Assembly (NCBI GenBank): GCA_030765065.1
Contig: CM060990.1
Location: 7,031,501-7,095,500, forward strand
Length of the DNA: 64,000 nucleotides
Direction of reading: 5' to 3'
Origin: Deroplatys truncata
Taxonomy: Eukaryota > Arthropoda > Insecta > Mantodea > Mantidae
Shown here: positions 32,507 to 44,800 of the stretch, piece after piece
Layout of the letters: each line of letters opens with the position of its first letter
Numbering within the stretch: position 1 is the stretch's first letter
The notes under the pieces: model-generated
Database searches by the model: none
Told to the model about the DNA's origin: nothing
What the model saw: only the letters and a program-made list of their open reading frames with translations
Made by a program: the position numbers and the translations under genes

Positions 32507-33535
32507 AAAGTAAATCTGTGTACTTGTAGGCATGCATCTGTATACTGTAAACATGTCAGTCTGATTTCCTAAATAGCTTCTGAGATAATGGGTCGTGAAT
32601 TTAACAAACTCAACATTAGCAGGGTCTTTTACTCTACCATTAACACAAATTTAGAACATAAAACTGGATGGTGTTATATTGATTATTTATTTAGACATTT
32701 CTTTCAGTTGTGTATACAAAAGTAACATTTATATTTGTTGATCACGAATGTGATATAGCCAGATCTACTGAGTACTCGCAAAACGATTGCAATATCCAGA
32801 GGTGTGTACCAGTGAAGTATAGTTTTAATTTAGCTTTGTGCACCATGCAACGCAATAACAGAGAAACGATGGGGAGGGCTTCTAAGTTGCAAACTCCTGA
32901 TGCCGATCTGGTAATGAAACCATAATCATATAGCTAAGGGTAACATGTATTGAGTTAGCAGTTTTCCTACACCATTAGAATATAGCTAAAGGCTCGTGGT
33001 GATTATATATACAGAGATTGCATCATGTGGAACAATAGATTACTCTCGGCGACCTTAATTAATGAACAGGATTACAAATGGCCGTCTCCCAGCCAGCGTT
33101 GTACAGCCCCACTTCGGGCTTGATCTCATATAAATCGAATTTCAGGAACAGAGCTTAATTAGATTTGATAAGGCTTTGGAAACTGCAGTGACCTGCTTTG
33201 AAGCAGTAAAACAAATTGACTCCAGAAAAGAAAATACGAAATACAACGAAATTCGCTCTGTTATATTTCTATTCTCGTTAAATTGGTTGTACGTCACGTT
33301 GAATTTCTTGTTATTTGGAACATGGCTAGGTTAACAAGTTTGGAAGCAAGAACGATGGGAGTATCCAGCAATTTTTAATTTTCAAATAAAAAGAGCTGCA
33401 GCTTTCATAAGCCTGGATAAAATCAATAGAGCGATTTAGTAAAACATTGCCATATATCAGTATCAATAACTGATGCAGGTGATTACAACGAACGAAATAT
33501 GTCTACAGAACATTACAGAGATCTAACGTAAAAGC
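32507..33535. other. spacer, nothing recognised
   Basis: AT-rich sequence with one 71-codon frame (32710-32925) lacking a recognisable domain. Confidence 0.45.
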
Positions 33536-33539
33536 TATT

Positions 33540-33990
33540 TCGCGCGTGCAGGGCTGACAGCGATACACCTAACTGCTTCCCGTACAAGTCGCTCTGGTTT
33601 TCTACGAGAGGACGACAGATACAGAAATGTGCAGAAATATCTGGCCCCATTTTTTCAGGAGGTTAAAAAGGACGAGAAATCATATGGATGGTTTCAACAG
33701 GATTCTGCAACTGCTCATACAGTGGCAGAGTCCATGAATACAACTAACAAGAATTTCGAGAAGAGAGTAATTAGTGCTGCTGTATGGCCATATCGCTCTC
33801 TGGATTTAACAATGTGTGATTTTTACCTGTAGGGTTGCCTGAAGAACAGACTTTACAAACCAAACCCTCACACATTGGAGGAACTAAAGGGAGACATCAC
33901 AAACGAAATCAGAAGCATTGGAGTGCGGAACCTAAACGAGTGGATCTGAATGTCTTTTCCTGATACATTGCCTGTTTAGCCGAAGAGGAA
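33540..33990 (+). pseudogene. mariner/Tc1-like transposase C-terminal fragment
   Basis: An open stretch of 67 codons (33629-33832) reads APFFQEVKKDEKSYGWFQQD then SATAHTVAESM and PYRSLDLTMCDFYL. After one stop it continues in frame GCLKNRLYKPNPHTLEELKG then DITNEIRSIG. GWFQQDSATAHT carries the second catalytic Asp; the WP.RS.DLT.CDFYLWG.LK segment carries the third acidic residue (Asp). The N-terminal half and the terminal repeats are not found. It is a different family from the two other Tc1/mariner relatives in the window. Confidence 0.87.
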
Positions 33991-34967
33991 TATTTCCAGC
34001 ATCTTCTATGAGGTAAGATTTTAAGGAGCGAAGTTAAAGTACGTACTCGGGCAGCAGCATTATGCCCACCCGCCGAAGATCGAAAGAACGCGCGTGCGGA
34101 ATTGCTTTATGTGAAAGCTCTGTATTTTAGGGTATGGGCGCGTCAGGATATGTTGTCACCTTGTGGGGCGACAGAAACGTATATTCAGCATAAGCAATAC
34201 TTCCTCTCCATTCTTGAACAAGTGCTAATGGCTTTGTAGGTATTCGCGCATTCACGGTTTTAACATACAAAGTACTGCCAGCTCCTTACACACGTACGCG
34301 TGAGAAGAAAAACTTTATTTAATAGCGCGCTTATGTAAGTAAATAATTTAAGACATGGAGTCAAGAACGTCCTTCCTGACTGAGATTTGTTTGAGGCTTT
34401 CCTCAGCTCCCATAACTAACAAATACAAGAGACATATCCAAAACATAAGCATGGAACTTTTCCTTCACAAATTCCTTCCCCAATTACCATCTCATTGAAT
34501 GTACTACCAGTGTCTCAACCTCTGCTGCCGTATAAAGCAAGGGCGTGCATTAAACCCAACTAAAAGGTCAATAATTGCGTAACTACGTAATTAAAATAGT
34601 TCCAAATATACCTATATAAATCAGCGTTTGAGTTTCACGAACTTAACAACACCATGCGAGAATTTCACCCGAGTAGCAAAATCTGACTAACGAATCAATC
34701 AATTAATAAGTTTCAAATGCGTATCCGAAACTACCAGATAAAATCGATACTCACATCTGCACCTCGAACATCACATACATCAACACAAAACAACTTGATA
34801 TGAATTTACATTTAAAACTGCATTACCGTGTTGAAACTCTGAATCTATTTTCATGAAATGTAATATATCGGAATTGCTTACGTTAGTAACTGAAACTAAT
34901 AGCCCAAGCCTATGTATGTAAACCACGAGCTCGGAAAATATAATTTGTTGGTTAAGATGCACTTATG
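33991..34967. other. spacer left of the satellite
   Basis: AT-rich unique-looking sequence without recognised coding or repeat content. The satellite begins near 34970 with diverged units. Confidence 0.45.
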
Positions 34968-34969
34968 GA

Positions 34970-37900
34970 TCGATGGCCTGTATGTAAGACACAGACTGTA
35001 CACGGTTTACTCGGCTCGGCCTCCATATTTAAGACACAAGGTGCTCACGGAATACCGGGCACGGCCTTCATATATAAGACACAAGGTGTTCACGGATTAC
35101 TCAGCTCGGCCTCCATATATAAGACACAAGGTGTACAAGGTTTACTCAGCTCGGCCTCCATATATAAGACACAACGTGTTCACAGTTTACTAGGCTCGGC
35201 CTCCATATATAAGACTAAGGTGTTGACGGTTTCGTCGGCTCGGCCTCCATATATAAGACACAAGGTGCTCACGGTTTACTCAGCTCGCCCTCCATACACA
35301 AGTCACAAGGTGTTGACGGTTTGGTCAGCTCGGCCTCCATATATAAGACACAAGGTGTTCACGGATTACTAAGCTCGGCCTCCAAATATAAGACACAAGG
35401 TGTTCACGGTTTACTCAGCTCGGCCTCCGTATATAAGACACAAGGTGTTCACGGTTTACTCGGCTCGGCCTCCATATTTAAGACACAAGGTGCTCACGGA
35501 ATACCACGCACGGCTTCATATACAAAACACAAGATGTTCACGGTTTACTCGGCTCGGCCTCCATATATAAGACACAAGGTGTTTACGGTTTACTCGGCTC
35601 GCCTCCATATATAAGCCACAAGGTGTTCACGGATTACTCAGCTCGGCCTACATATATAAGACACAAGGTGTTTACGGATTGGTCGCCTCGCCCTCCATAT
35701 ATAGGACACAAGGTGTTCACGGTTTACTCGGCTCGCCTCCATATATATGACACAAGGTGTTGACAATTTGGTCGGCTCGGCCTCCATATATAAGACACAA
35801 GGAGTTCAAGGTTAACTCCGCTCGGCCTCCATATAAAAGACACAAGGTGTTCACGGTTTGGTCGGCTCGGCCTCCATATATGACAGACAAGGTGCTGACG
35901 GTTTACTCAGCTCGGCCTCCATATATAAGACACAAGGTGTTGACGAATTGGTCGGCTCGGCCTCCATATATAAGACACAAGGTGTTCACGGATTACTCAG
36001 CTCGCCCTCCATATATAAGACACAAGGTGTTCAAGGTTTACTCAGCTCGGCCTCCATATATAAGACACAACGTGTTCACGGTTTACTCAGCTCGGCCTCC
36101 ATATAAAGACTAAGGTGTTGACGGTTTGGTCGGCTCGGCCTCCATATATATGACACAAGGTGCTCACGGTTTACTCAGCTCGGCCTCCATACACAAGTCA
36201 CAAGGTGTTGACGGTTTGGTCGGCTCGGCTTCCATATATAAGACACAAGGTGTTAACGGATTACTCAGCTCGGCCTCCATATATAAGACACAAGGTGTTC
36301 ACGGTTTACTCAGCTCGGCCTCCGTATTTAAGACACAAGGTGTTCACGGTTTACTCAGCTCGGCCTCCATATATAAGATTAAGGTGTTCACGGTTTACTC
36401 AGCTTGGTTTCCAATTATAAGACACAAGGTGTTCACGGTTTTGTCGGCTCGGCCTCCATATATGACACAAGGTGTTCACGGATTACTCAGCTTGGCCTCC
36501 ATATATAAGACACAAGGTGTTCACGGTTTGCTCAGCTCAGCCTCCATATATAACAAACAAGGTGTTCACGGTGTACTCAGCTCGGCCACCATATATACGA
36601 TACAATGTGTTCACGGTTTACTCAGCTCGGCCTCCATATATAAGACACAAGGTGCTCACGGTTTACTCAGCTCGGCCTCCATATATAAGAAACAAAGTGT
36701 TCACGGTTTACTCAGCTCGGCCACCATATATACGATACAATGTGCTCACGGTTTACTCAGCTCGGCCTCCAAATATAAGACACAAGGTGCTCACGGTTTA
36801 CTCAGCTCGGCCTCCATATTTAAGAGACAGGGTGTTCACAGTTTACTCAGCTCGGCATCCATATATAAGACGCAAGGTGTTCACGGTTTACTCAGCTCGG
36901 CCTCCATATATAAGACACAAGGTGTTCACGGTTTACTCAGCTCGGCCTCCATATATAAGACACAAGGTGTTCACGGTTTACTCAGCTCGGCATCCATATA
37001 TAAGACACAAGGTGTTCACGGTTTACTCATCTCGGCCTCCATATATAAGACACAAGGTATTCACGGTTTACTCAGCTCGGCCTCCATATATAAGACACAA
37101 GGAGTTCACAGTTTACGCAGCTCGTCCTCCATATATAAGACACAAGGTGTTCACGGTTTACTCAGCTCGGCATCCATATATAAGACACAAGGTGTTCACG
37201 GTTTGCTCAGCTCGGCCTCCATATATAAGACACAAGGTGTTCACGGTTTACTCAGCTCGGCCTCCATATATAAGACATAAGGTTTTCACGGTTTACTCAG
37301 CTCGGCCTTCATATATAAGACATACGGTTTTCACGGTTTAAGCAGCTCGGCCACCATATGTAAGGCACAAGGTGTTCACGGTTTACTCAGCTCGGCCTCC
37401 ATATATACGACACAAGGTGTTATCGGTTTACTCAGCTCGGCCTCCTTATATAAGACACAAGGTTTTCACCGGATACTCATCTCGGCCTCTATATATGTGA
37501 CATAAGGTGTTCACGGTTTACTCAGCTCAGCCACCATATATAAGACACACGGTATTCTCGGCTTACTCAGCTCGACCTCCATATATACGACACAAGATGT
37601 TCATGGTTTTCTCAGCTCGGCCTCCATATATACGACACAAGGTGTTCACGGTTTACTCAGCTCAGCCACCAAATATAAGACACAAGGAGTTCACAGTTCA
37701 CGCAGCTCGTCCTCCATATATTAGACACAAGGTTTTCACGGTTTATTCAGCTCGGCCTCCATGTATAACACACAAGGTGTTCAAGGTTTACTCAGCTCGG
37801 CCTCCATATATAAGACAAAAGTTGCTCACGGATTACGGGGCTCTGCCTCTTATATATAAGACACAAGGTGTTCACGGTTTACTCAGCTCGGCCTCCCTAT

Positions 37901-38216
37901 ATAAGATTAAGGTGTTCACGATTTACTCAGCTCGGCCTCCATATATAAGACACAAGATCTTTACTAATTGGTCGGCTCGGCCTCCATATATAAGACACAA
38001 GGTGTTCACGGTTTACTCAGCTCGGCCTTCATATATAAGGCACAGAGTGCTCACGGTTTACTCAGCTCGGCCTCCATATATAAGAAACAAGGTATTCACG
38101 GTTTAATTAGCTCGGACTCCATATATAATGCACAAGGTGTTCACGGTTTACTCAACTCGGCCTCCATATATAAGACACAAGGTGCTCACGAATTCCGGGG
38201 ATCGGTCCCGATATAT
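34970..38216. repeat. satellite type A, block 1 (45-bp monomer)
   Basis: The monomer, shown in two halves, is CCTCCATATATAAGACACAA then GGTGTTCACGGTTTACTCAGCTCGG (45 bp). About 72 units are present. The centre of the block (36850-37280) is the most homogeneous, with lines repeating every 180 bp. The left edge is more diverged, with 44- and 46-bp units. Because the period is 15 codons, frames such as 36126-37280 (384 codons of HGLLSSASIYKTQGV-type repeats) stay open in all three plus frames; they are not genes. The block ends abruptly at the LINE. Confidence 0.97.
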
Positions 38217-38485
38217 AGTAGTAGTTTTGGTATTTATTAAGTATTTAGTATTACATTAATTGCATAACACAGTCTCATGGGTTATAAGACCGTACATGCT
38301 CTCTAGAAGAATACCTGGTCTGTATACTTGACTTGCAGTATCAACCAGAAAACAATTATTTTTTTTATAATCACCGGACTATATTTATACATATAAAATT
38401 GAAAAAAACACTCTGAATCACACATTCAAACACACACACACAGTCGTGCACAAGTACTCAAGCACCACATATGTTTAAAGAAAAA

Positions 38486-40833
38486 TTACATAAACACCTT
38501 ATCTCTTAGTACACGTACTTCCGTTAAGTATGTGCCCAAGCTTGGCCAGTTTTGGCTGTTTAGAATCAAGTCCCAGCATGCTGTCCTTCGTCTGTTGGAA
38601 GCCAAAAATACTTCCGGTAATAGTTTTTTCCTAATACCCTCCGTCTGCACGCATGCTGCCAAAATATGCGTCCAGTCTTCTTGTTCCCTGCATAATGGGC
38701 AAATCCTCCTGCCATCTTCATCAACAATCTTGCGAGCTTTCCACCCTCCTAACCTAAGCCATGCTATTCCAGTCCTCTGTTTTATACCTAATTCCAAAAT
38801 ATATGTTTCCTTACCCCACCTAGATTTTATTTCATTTTGTAGCTCCAATGTTGATCTTTGTCTACATTCAGATTCTATTTTCTGCCTGTTTATATCGCAT
38901 AGTCGTCTTTTGACTTTGCTCACGGCACGGTGTGTATTTTCATTACCCCTTTGCCAGATATCATTTAAGCCAATTTTTGATAATTCGCGTTGCAACCCCG
39001 CCGCCCACCATTTTGGATGCTCTATGTTGTTCATTTGATGACGATAACATATTGCTCTCAGAGTTGTTTGATCATATTTAATTATTCGCAGCCAGTACCT
39101 AACTACATTTAGTTTAGCAAATACAGCTTCTTCCCAGCATCCTACCTCCCGAAGAACTCCGTAGTTTGAAGTACCCCTCCCCAACCCTAGAATGCGCTTC
39201 CAGAAATTGCATTGTATTTTATTTACATTATCCACCCTCTCCCATCCCCACACTTCACTGCCGTATAGTAATGAGGACCTAACCATTGCTTCATACATGG
39301 TCTGTAATGTTTTTACTGGCATATCTGGTACCCGGGTCAATATCCTTAATACTTCAGAAGGTTGTCCAATCCCTTTGTGTTTTATAAACTCCATGTTCTT
39401 GTTCCATTTTCCGCCCATATCAAACCTTACTCCTAAGTAATCGAAGTGTTTAATATTTTGAATTTCTTCCTCCCCATAGGTCCACTTTTCATGTTGGCCG
39501 TACACATATCCATTTTTAAAGGTGACTGTTTTAGTTTTAAGAATATTTACCTACATACCCCATTGCCTACAATGTTGTCGAAGAGCGTTTAAACCAGACT
39601 GCAAACCTTTTATCGTTTTAGAAAGAATTACAATGTCATCCGCGTGCAAAAGAATTGGTATTCTTTGGTCTGCGATTGTCGGTGCATCTATGTCTTCCTC
39701 AGTCATCACGCTAACAACATCATCAATAAACAAATTAAAAAGTAACGGAGATAGTATACAACCCTGTTTAACCCCCCTCTGCGCTAAGTTACATTCTGAT
39801 GTATTGTGCTGATCGGTCTTGATAACAAACTTAACTTCTTTATACATTGCCCTAAGTGCTCTAATCATTTTCCGCGAAAGTCCTTTACGTGTTAATTTCT
39901 CCCAGAGAGCGCTGCGTTCTACAGTATCAAATGCCATTTTAAAATCTACAAATACAGTATGTACCTTACCACCTTTATTTCTCAAATTGTCATCAATTAT
40001 TGTTTTCAGAACAAAGACATTGTCAATAGTCGAGAAACCTTCCCTAAATCCTGCCTGAAATTTAGAAATCCTATGATGTGTCTTAGCCCAACACTTAATT
40101 CTTTAATATAAGATTCTACTGTAAATTTTTCCAAATATAGAGAGCAGCGAGATACCCCTGTAATTTCCTGGAATGCTGTAACTCCCTTTGCCCTTGTAAA
40201 GAGGTTGGATAATGGCAGTTTTCCATGCTTCCGGATATTCTCCGCCTTCAAATATTTTATTGAAGCTTTTTCTATAGAAATCTACCATTTTATTAACTTC
40301 TAGCGAGATCTTGAAAAACTCAGCTGACCAGCCCTCTATACCAGCTGCCTTCCCGTTTTTAAACATTTTATTGCACGAACAACCTCTGCTGTGCTAATTT
40401 CATAATCAAGCATTTGCACAATTGGAGCCCCAGTCATCCCTTCAGCGGCCAAAGTATTTAATTGTATCCTAAGCTCCCCTCCTTCATAGACTGCTTTAAA
40501 GTGCTTTATCCATTCTCCAGCAGGGATAGTTGCCTGAATGGACCTTCGCCTTCGAATCTGCCTAATAACTTTCCCCATGTCACCAATTTCCCCATTTTCG
40601 ACAACTTGACGTACCTCTTCTGCCTTTGCGTCCTGCCAAGCTGTTTTGCTCTGCTTTAGGACTTCCCTATATGACTTTCTTAGATTTACAAAAGAAATTA
40701 TACGTTCTTCACCCCCCTCTCTTCTGTATTTGACAAGTGCAGATTCCGCTGCTTTCTTCGCTGTTTTACACTGATCGTTATACCAACTATTTGATGTTAA
40801 GCGGCTTGATGCATTAACCCTTCCTGTTAGCAT
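38486..40833 (-). pseudogene. LINE reverse transcriptase and C-terminal domain
   Basis: A linker (40833-40336, RKSYREVLKQSKTAWQDAKA) is followed after a frameshift by one continuous frame from 40366 to 38486 with only two stops (near 40103 and 39551). Motifs in order: KAAGIEGWSAEFFK; PLYKGKGSYSIPGNYRGISL; VFVDFKMAFDTVERSALW; GVKQGCILSPLLFNLFIDD; LLHADDIVILS (HADD as the catalytic Asp pair). The C-terminal region has LLYGSEVWGWERV and CPLCREQEDWTHILAAC (a C-C-H-C zinc-binding-like motif) and ends at 38486. It copies LINE RNA at the nicked target. Defects are two frameshifts and three stops over the whole element. Confidence 0.92.
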
Positions 40834-40858
40834 GTGCGCACTTGCTTTCTGTATAATA

Positions 40859-41791
40859 TTAGTTATATTGATGTATACTTTCAGTTCCTTTGTGTTGATC
40901 TACGTCAAAAGATATAATTTCGTTTTCTAAAGTGTTAATAAAAATCTCCTTTCCTGCCTCCCTCCATCTATATTTAAACAATGGCGTCAATGTTTCGCAT
41001 GCGCTTTCATCCCTTATATAAGAAACCAGCCGAGATGTTTTTAGAGTCATTAACAGTGGAAAATTATGAGAGTCAATGCTGTTTTCAACCTTAAAATTTT
41101 GAACTAACGGCAATACGTCCTGTGAACATAGATTGTAGTCAATGACACTACTCCCATTCGCATGCACAAATGTTACTTCCCCTGACATGTCCGAACCGTA
41201 TTTTCCGTTCATTATTTCTAACTCGTAGGCGTCACAAAAGAACAATAACTCTTTTCCTCTTGCATTCAGGATTGAGTCCTTGCTGTTTCTACCGGGTATT
41301 CTGTTATCTAAGTCCCCTTTTTTAATTCTAATATTTTCTTGCCCTATCCTAGCATTCAGATCACCCATTATTATTAGCTTTACATCCTGATATTCGTCCC
41401 TAATTTCTACAATTGTTTCCCCTAAATCTGTAAAGAATTCTGGCTCAGCATACTAGGACGTAACCGGCTGGCGATATACAGTTATAACCACAATATTAAT
41501 ATTAGTTATATTACAATACATACAGGTTGCTCCCCTGAGATGACTATGTATTTTCTTAATAGATTGTACATAATTACTCTTAAAGAGAGTAGCAACGCCC
41601 CCAGGATATCTCCCCCTTCTACCTCTCACTTCTGAACCACTAAGGACACCTTGGAATTCACTTATGTCCACAGTTTCATTGTTTCTTAGCCAAGTCTCTG
41701 CTAACCCAATTATGTCCAAGTTATTTACCAACTTCAAAAATTGACCACTAGTCAGTTTTCCCCTCAAACCTTCCACATTCCAAAACCCCAC
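40859..41791 (-). pseudogene. LINE APE-type endonuclease domain
   Basis: From 41791 the frame reads MGFWNVEGLRGKLTSGQF (the N-W-N-like first motif), then DIIGLAETWL (catalytic Glu). It continues beyond a single in-frame TAG at 41453-41455 to IIMGDLNARIG (D-N motif) and FVHANGSSVIDYNLCS (S-x-I-D-Y motif), ending DSHNFPLLM with the last His. The motifs are those of apurinic/apyrimidinic-type endonucleases that nick the target for target-primed reverse transcription. A frameshift near 40859 ends the open part before the RT. Only one nonsense codon in about 310 codons indicates a fairly young copy. Confidence 0.92.
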
Positions 41792-41872
41792 TGACAGCTG
41801 GGCATTTTCATTCTATCTGTTTGTTGTTGTCTTACCTCCTAATCCTAGTGTGCTGGTTCTCCCTATCCTTAT

Positions 41873-44800
41873 TTCACGGTTTTCTCAGCTCGGCCTCCAT
41901 ATATAAGACACAAGGTGTACAAGGTTTACTCAGCTCGGCTTCCATATATAAGACACAAGGTGTACAAGGTTTACTCAGCTCGGCCTCCATATATAAGACA
42001 CAACGTGTTCACAGTTTACTAGGCTCGGCCTCCATATATAAGACTAAGGTGTTCACGGTTTACTTAAGCTCGGCTTCCATATATAAGACACAAGGTGTTC
42101 ACGGTTTACTTAAGCTCGGCTTCCATATATAAGACGCAAGGTGTTCACGGTTTACTCAGCTCGGCCACTAAGTATACGACACAAGGTGTCCACGGTTTAC
42201 TTAGCTCGGCCTCCATATATAAGACACAAGGTGATCACGGTTTACTCGGCTCGACCTCAATATATAAGATAAAGGTGTTCAAGGCTTACTAGGCTCGGCC
42301 TCCATATTTAAATTACAAGGTGTTCAAGGTTTGCTCAGCTCGGCCTCCATTAATAAGACACAAGGTGCCCACGGTTTTCTTAGCTCGGCCTCCATATATA
42401 AGACACAAGGTGATGACGATGTACTCAGCTCGGACACCATATACAAGGCACAAGGTGTTCACGGTTTACTCAGCTCGGCCTCCATATATAAGACACAAGG
42501 TGCTCACGGTTTCCTCAGCTCGGCCTCCATATATAAGAAACAAGGTGTTCACGGTTTCATCGGCTCGGACTTCATATATAAAACACAAGGTGTTCACGGT
42601 TTACTCGGCTCGAACTCCATATATAAGATACAAGGTGTTCACGGTTTGCTCAGCTCGGCCTCCATATATAAGACACAAGGTGATTACGGTTTACACGGCT
42701 CGGCCTCCGTATATACTACACAAGGTGTTCACCGTTTACGCGGCTCGACCTCCATTTATAAGACACAAGGTGCTCTAGCTTTACTCAGCTCAGCCACCAT
42801 ATATAAGACACAAGGTGTTCACGGTTTACTCAGATCGGCCTCCATATATATGACATAAGGTGCTCACGGTTCACTCTGCTCGGCCTCCAAATATAAGATA
42901 AAAGGCAATCAGGGTTTCGTCGGCTCGGCATCCATATATAAGACACAAGATGTTCACGGTTTCGTCAGCTCGGCCTCCATATATAACACACAAAGTGTTA
43001 ACGGTTTACTCAGATCGGCCTCCATATATAAAACACTAGGTGCTTGCGGATTACGGGGCTCGGGCTCCATATAAAGGACACAAGGTGTTCACGGTTTACA
43101 CAGTTCGGTCTCCATATATAAGACACAAAGATTTCACGGTTTCCGCAGCTCTGCCACCATATGTAAGGCACAAGGTAATCACGGTTTACTCAGCTTGGCC
43201 TCCATATATAAGACACAAGGTGTTCACGGATTATCGCCTCGGCCTCCATATATAAGACACAAGGTGTTCACGGGCTACTGAGCTCAGCCTCCATATATAA
43301 GACACAGGTGTTCACGGTTTACTCCGCTCGGCCTTCATATATAAGACACAGAGTGCTCTCGGTTTACTCAGCTCGGCATCCATATATAAGAAACAAGGTG
43401 TTCACGGTTTAATTAGCTCGGAATCTATATATAATACACAAGGTTTTCACGCTTTACTCAACAAGGCCTCCATATATAAGACAAAAGGTGAACACGGATT
43501 ACGGGGATCGGTCCCCATAAATAAGACACAAGGAGTTCACTATTTTCTCAGGTCCGCCTCCATATATAAGACGCAAAGTGTTCACGGTTTACTCAGCTCG
43601 ACCTCCATATTAAAGATACAGGGTGTTCACGGTTTACTAAGCTCGGCCTCCATTAATAAGACACAAGGTGCCGACGATTTTCTCAGCTCGGCTTCTATAT
43701 GTAAGACACAAGGTGATGACGGTGTACTCACCTCGGCCACCATTAAAAATACACAGAGTGCTCACGGTTTACTCAGCTGGGCCTCCATATATAAGATACA
43801 AGGTGTTCACTGTGTACTCAGCTCGGCCTTCATATACAAGATTAAGATTTTCACGGTTTACTCACTTCGGCCTCTATACATAAGACACAAAATGTTCCCG
43901 GATTGGTCTGCTCGGCCTCCATATATAAGACACAGGTGTTCACGGTTTACTCAGCTCGGCCTTCATATATAAGACGCAGAGTGCTCTCGGTTTACTCAGC
44001 TCGGCACCCATATATAAGAAACAAGGTGTTCACGGTTTAATTAGCTCGGACTCTATATAAAATACACAAGGTGTTCACGGTTTGCTCAACACGGCCTCCA
44101 TATATAAGACACAAGGTGATCACGGTATACGGGGATCGGTCCCCATTTATATAAGACAAAAGGTGTTCACGGTTTTCTCAGCTCCGCCTCCATATATAAG
44201 ACGCAAGGTGTTCACGGTGTACTCAGCTCGGCCTTCATATATAAGACACAAAGTGTTCAAGGTTTACTCAGCTCGGCCAACACGTATACGGCACAAGGTG
44301 TTCAAGATTTACTCAGCTCGCACTTCATATATAAGACACAGAGTGCTCACGGTTTACCCAGCTTGCCCTCCATATATAAGACACAGAGTGCTCATGGTTA
44401 ACTCAGCTCGCCCTTCATATATAAGACACAGAGTGCTAACGGTTTACTCAGCTCGCCCTCCATATATAAGACACAGAGTGCTCACGGTTTACCCAGCTCG
44501 GCCTCCATATATAAGACACAAGGTGTTCACGGTTAGCTCAAGTCTGCCTCCATATATAAGACACAAGGTTCTCACGGATTACGGGGCTCGGCCCCGATAT
44601 ATAAGACAATGGTGTTCACGGTTTACTCAGGTCGACCTCCATATATAAGACACAAAGTGTTCACGGTTTACTCAGCTCGGCCCCCACGTATACGGCACAA
44701 GGTGTTCAAGGTTTACTCAGCTCGGCCTCCATATATAAGACACAAGGTATTCACGGTTTACTTAGCTCGGCCTTCATATATAAGAAACAAGGTCCTCACG

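Larger units (their letters stand above)
38217..41872 (-). mobile_element. non-LTR retrotransposon (APE-type LINE) inserted in the satellite
   Basis: The minus-strand element has a 5' APE endonuclease, a reverse transcriptase, a post-RT zinc-knuckle-like C-terminal region and a ~270-bp 3' UTR ending in ACCAAAACTACTACTATATA without a poly(A) tail. The satellite stops at ..GATATATA and resumes at TTCACGG, so only about 12-13 bp of a monomer are missing. This points to a target-site deletion or an imprecise junction rather than a duplication. The 3.65-kb length, with endonuclease close to the 5' end, fits a single-ORF element such as RTE-like clades or a slightly 5'-truncated one. Clade not resolved. 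Confidence 0.93.

Noticed and set aside
36126-38106. Long repeat-protein genes (up to 384 codons)
   Set aside because: All three plus frames are open for the same reason (a period of 15 codons), and changes among monomers show no codon pattern by eye.
38532-40058. Plus-strand frames of 65-168 codons over the LINE
   Set aside because: They are antisense to the reverse transcriptase and contain no domain of their own.
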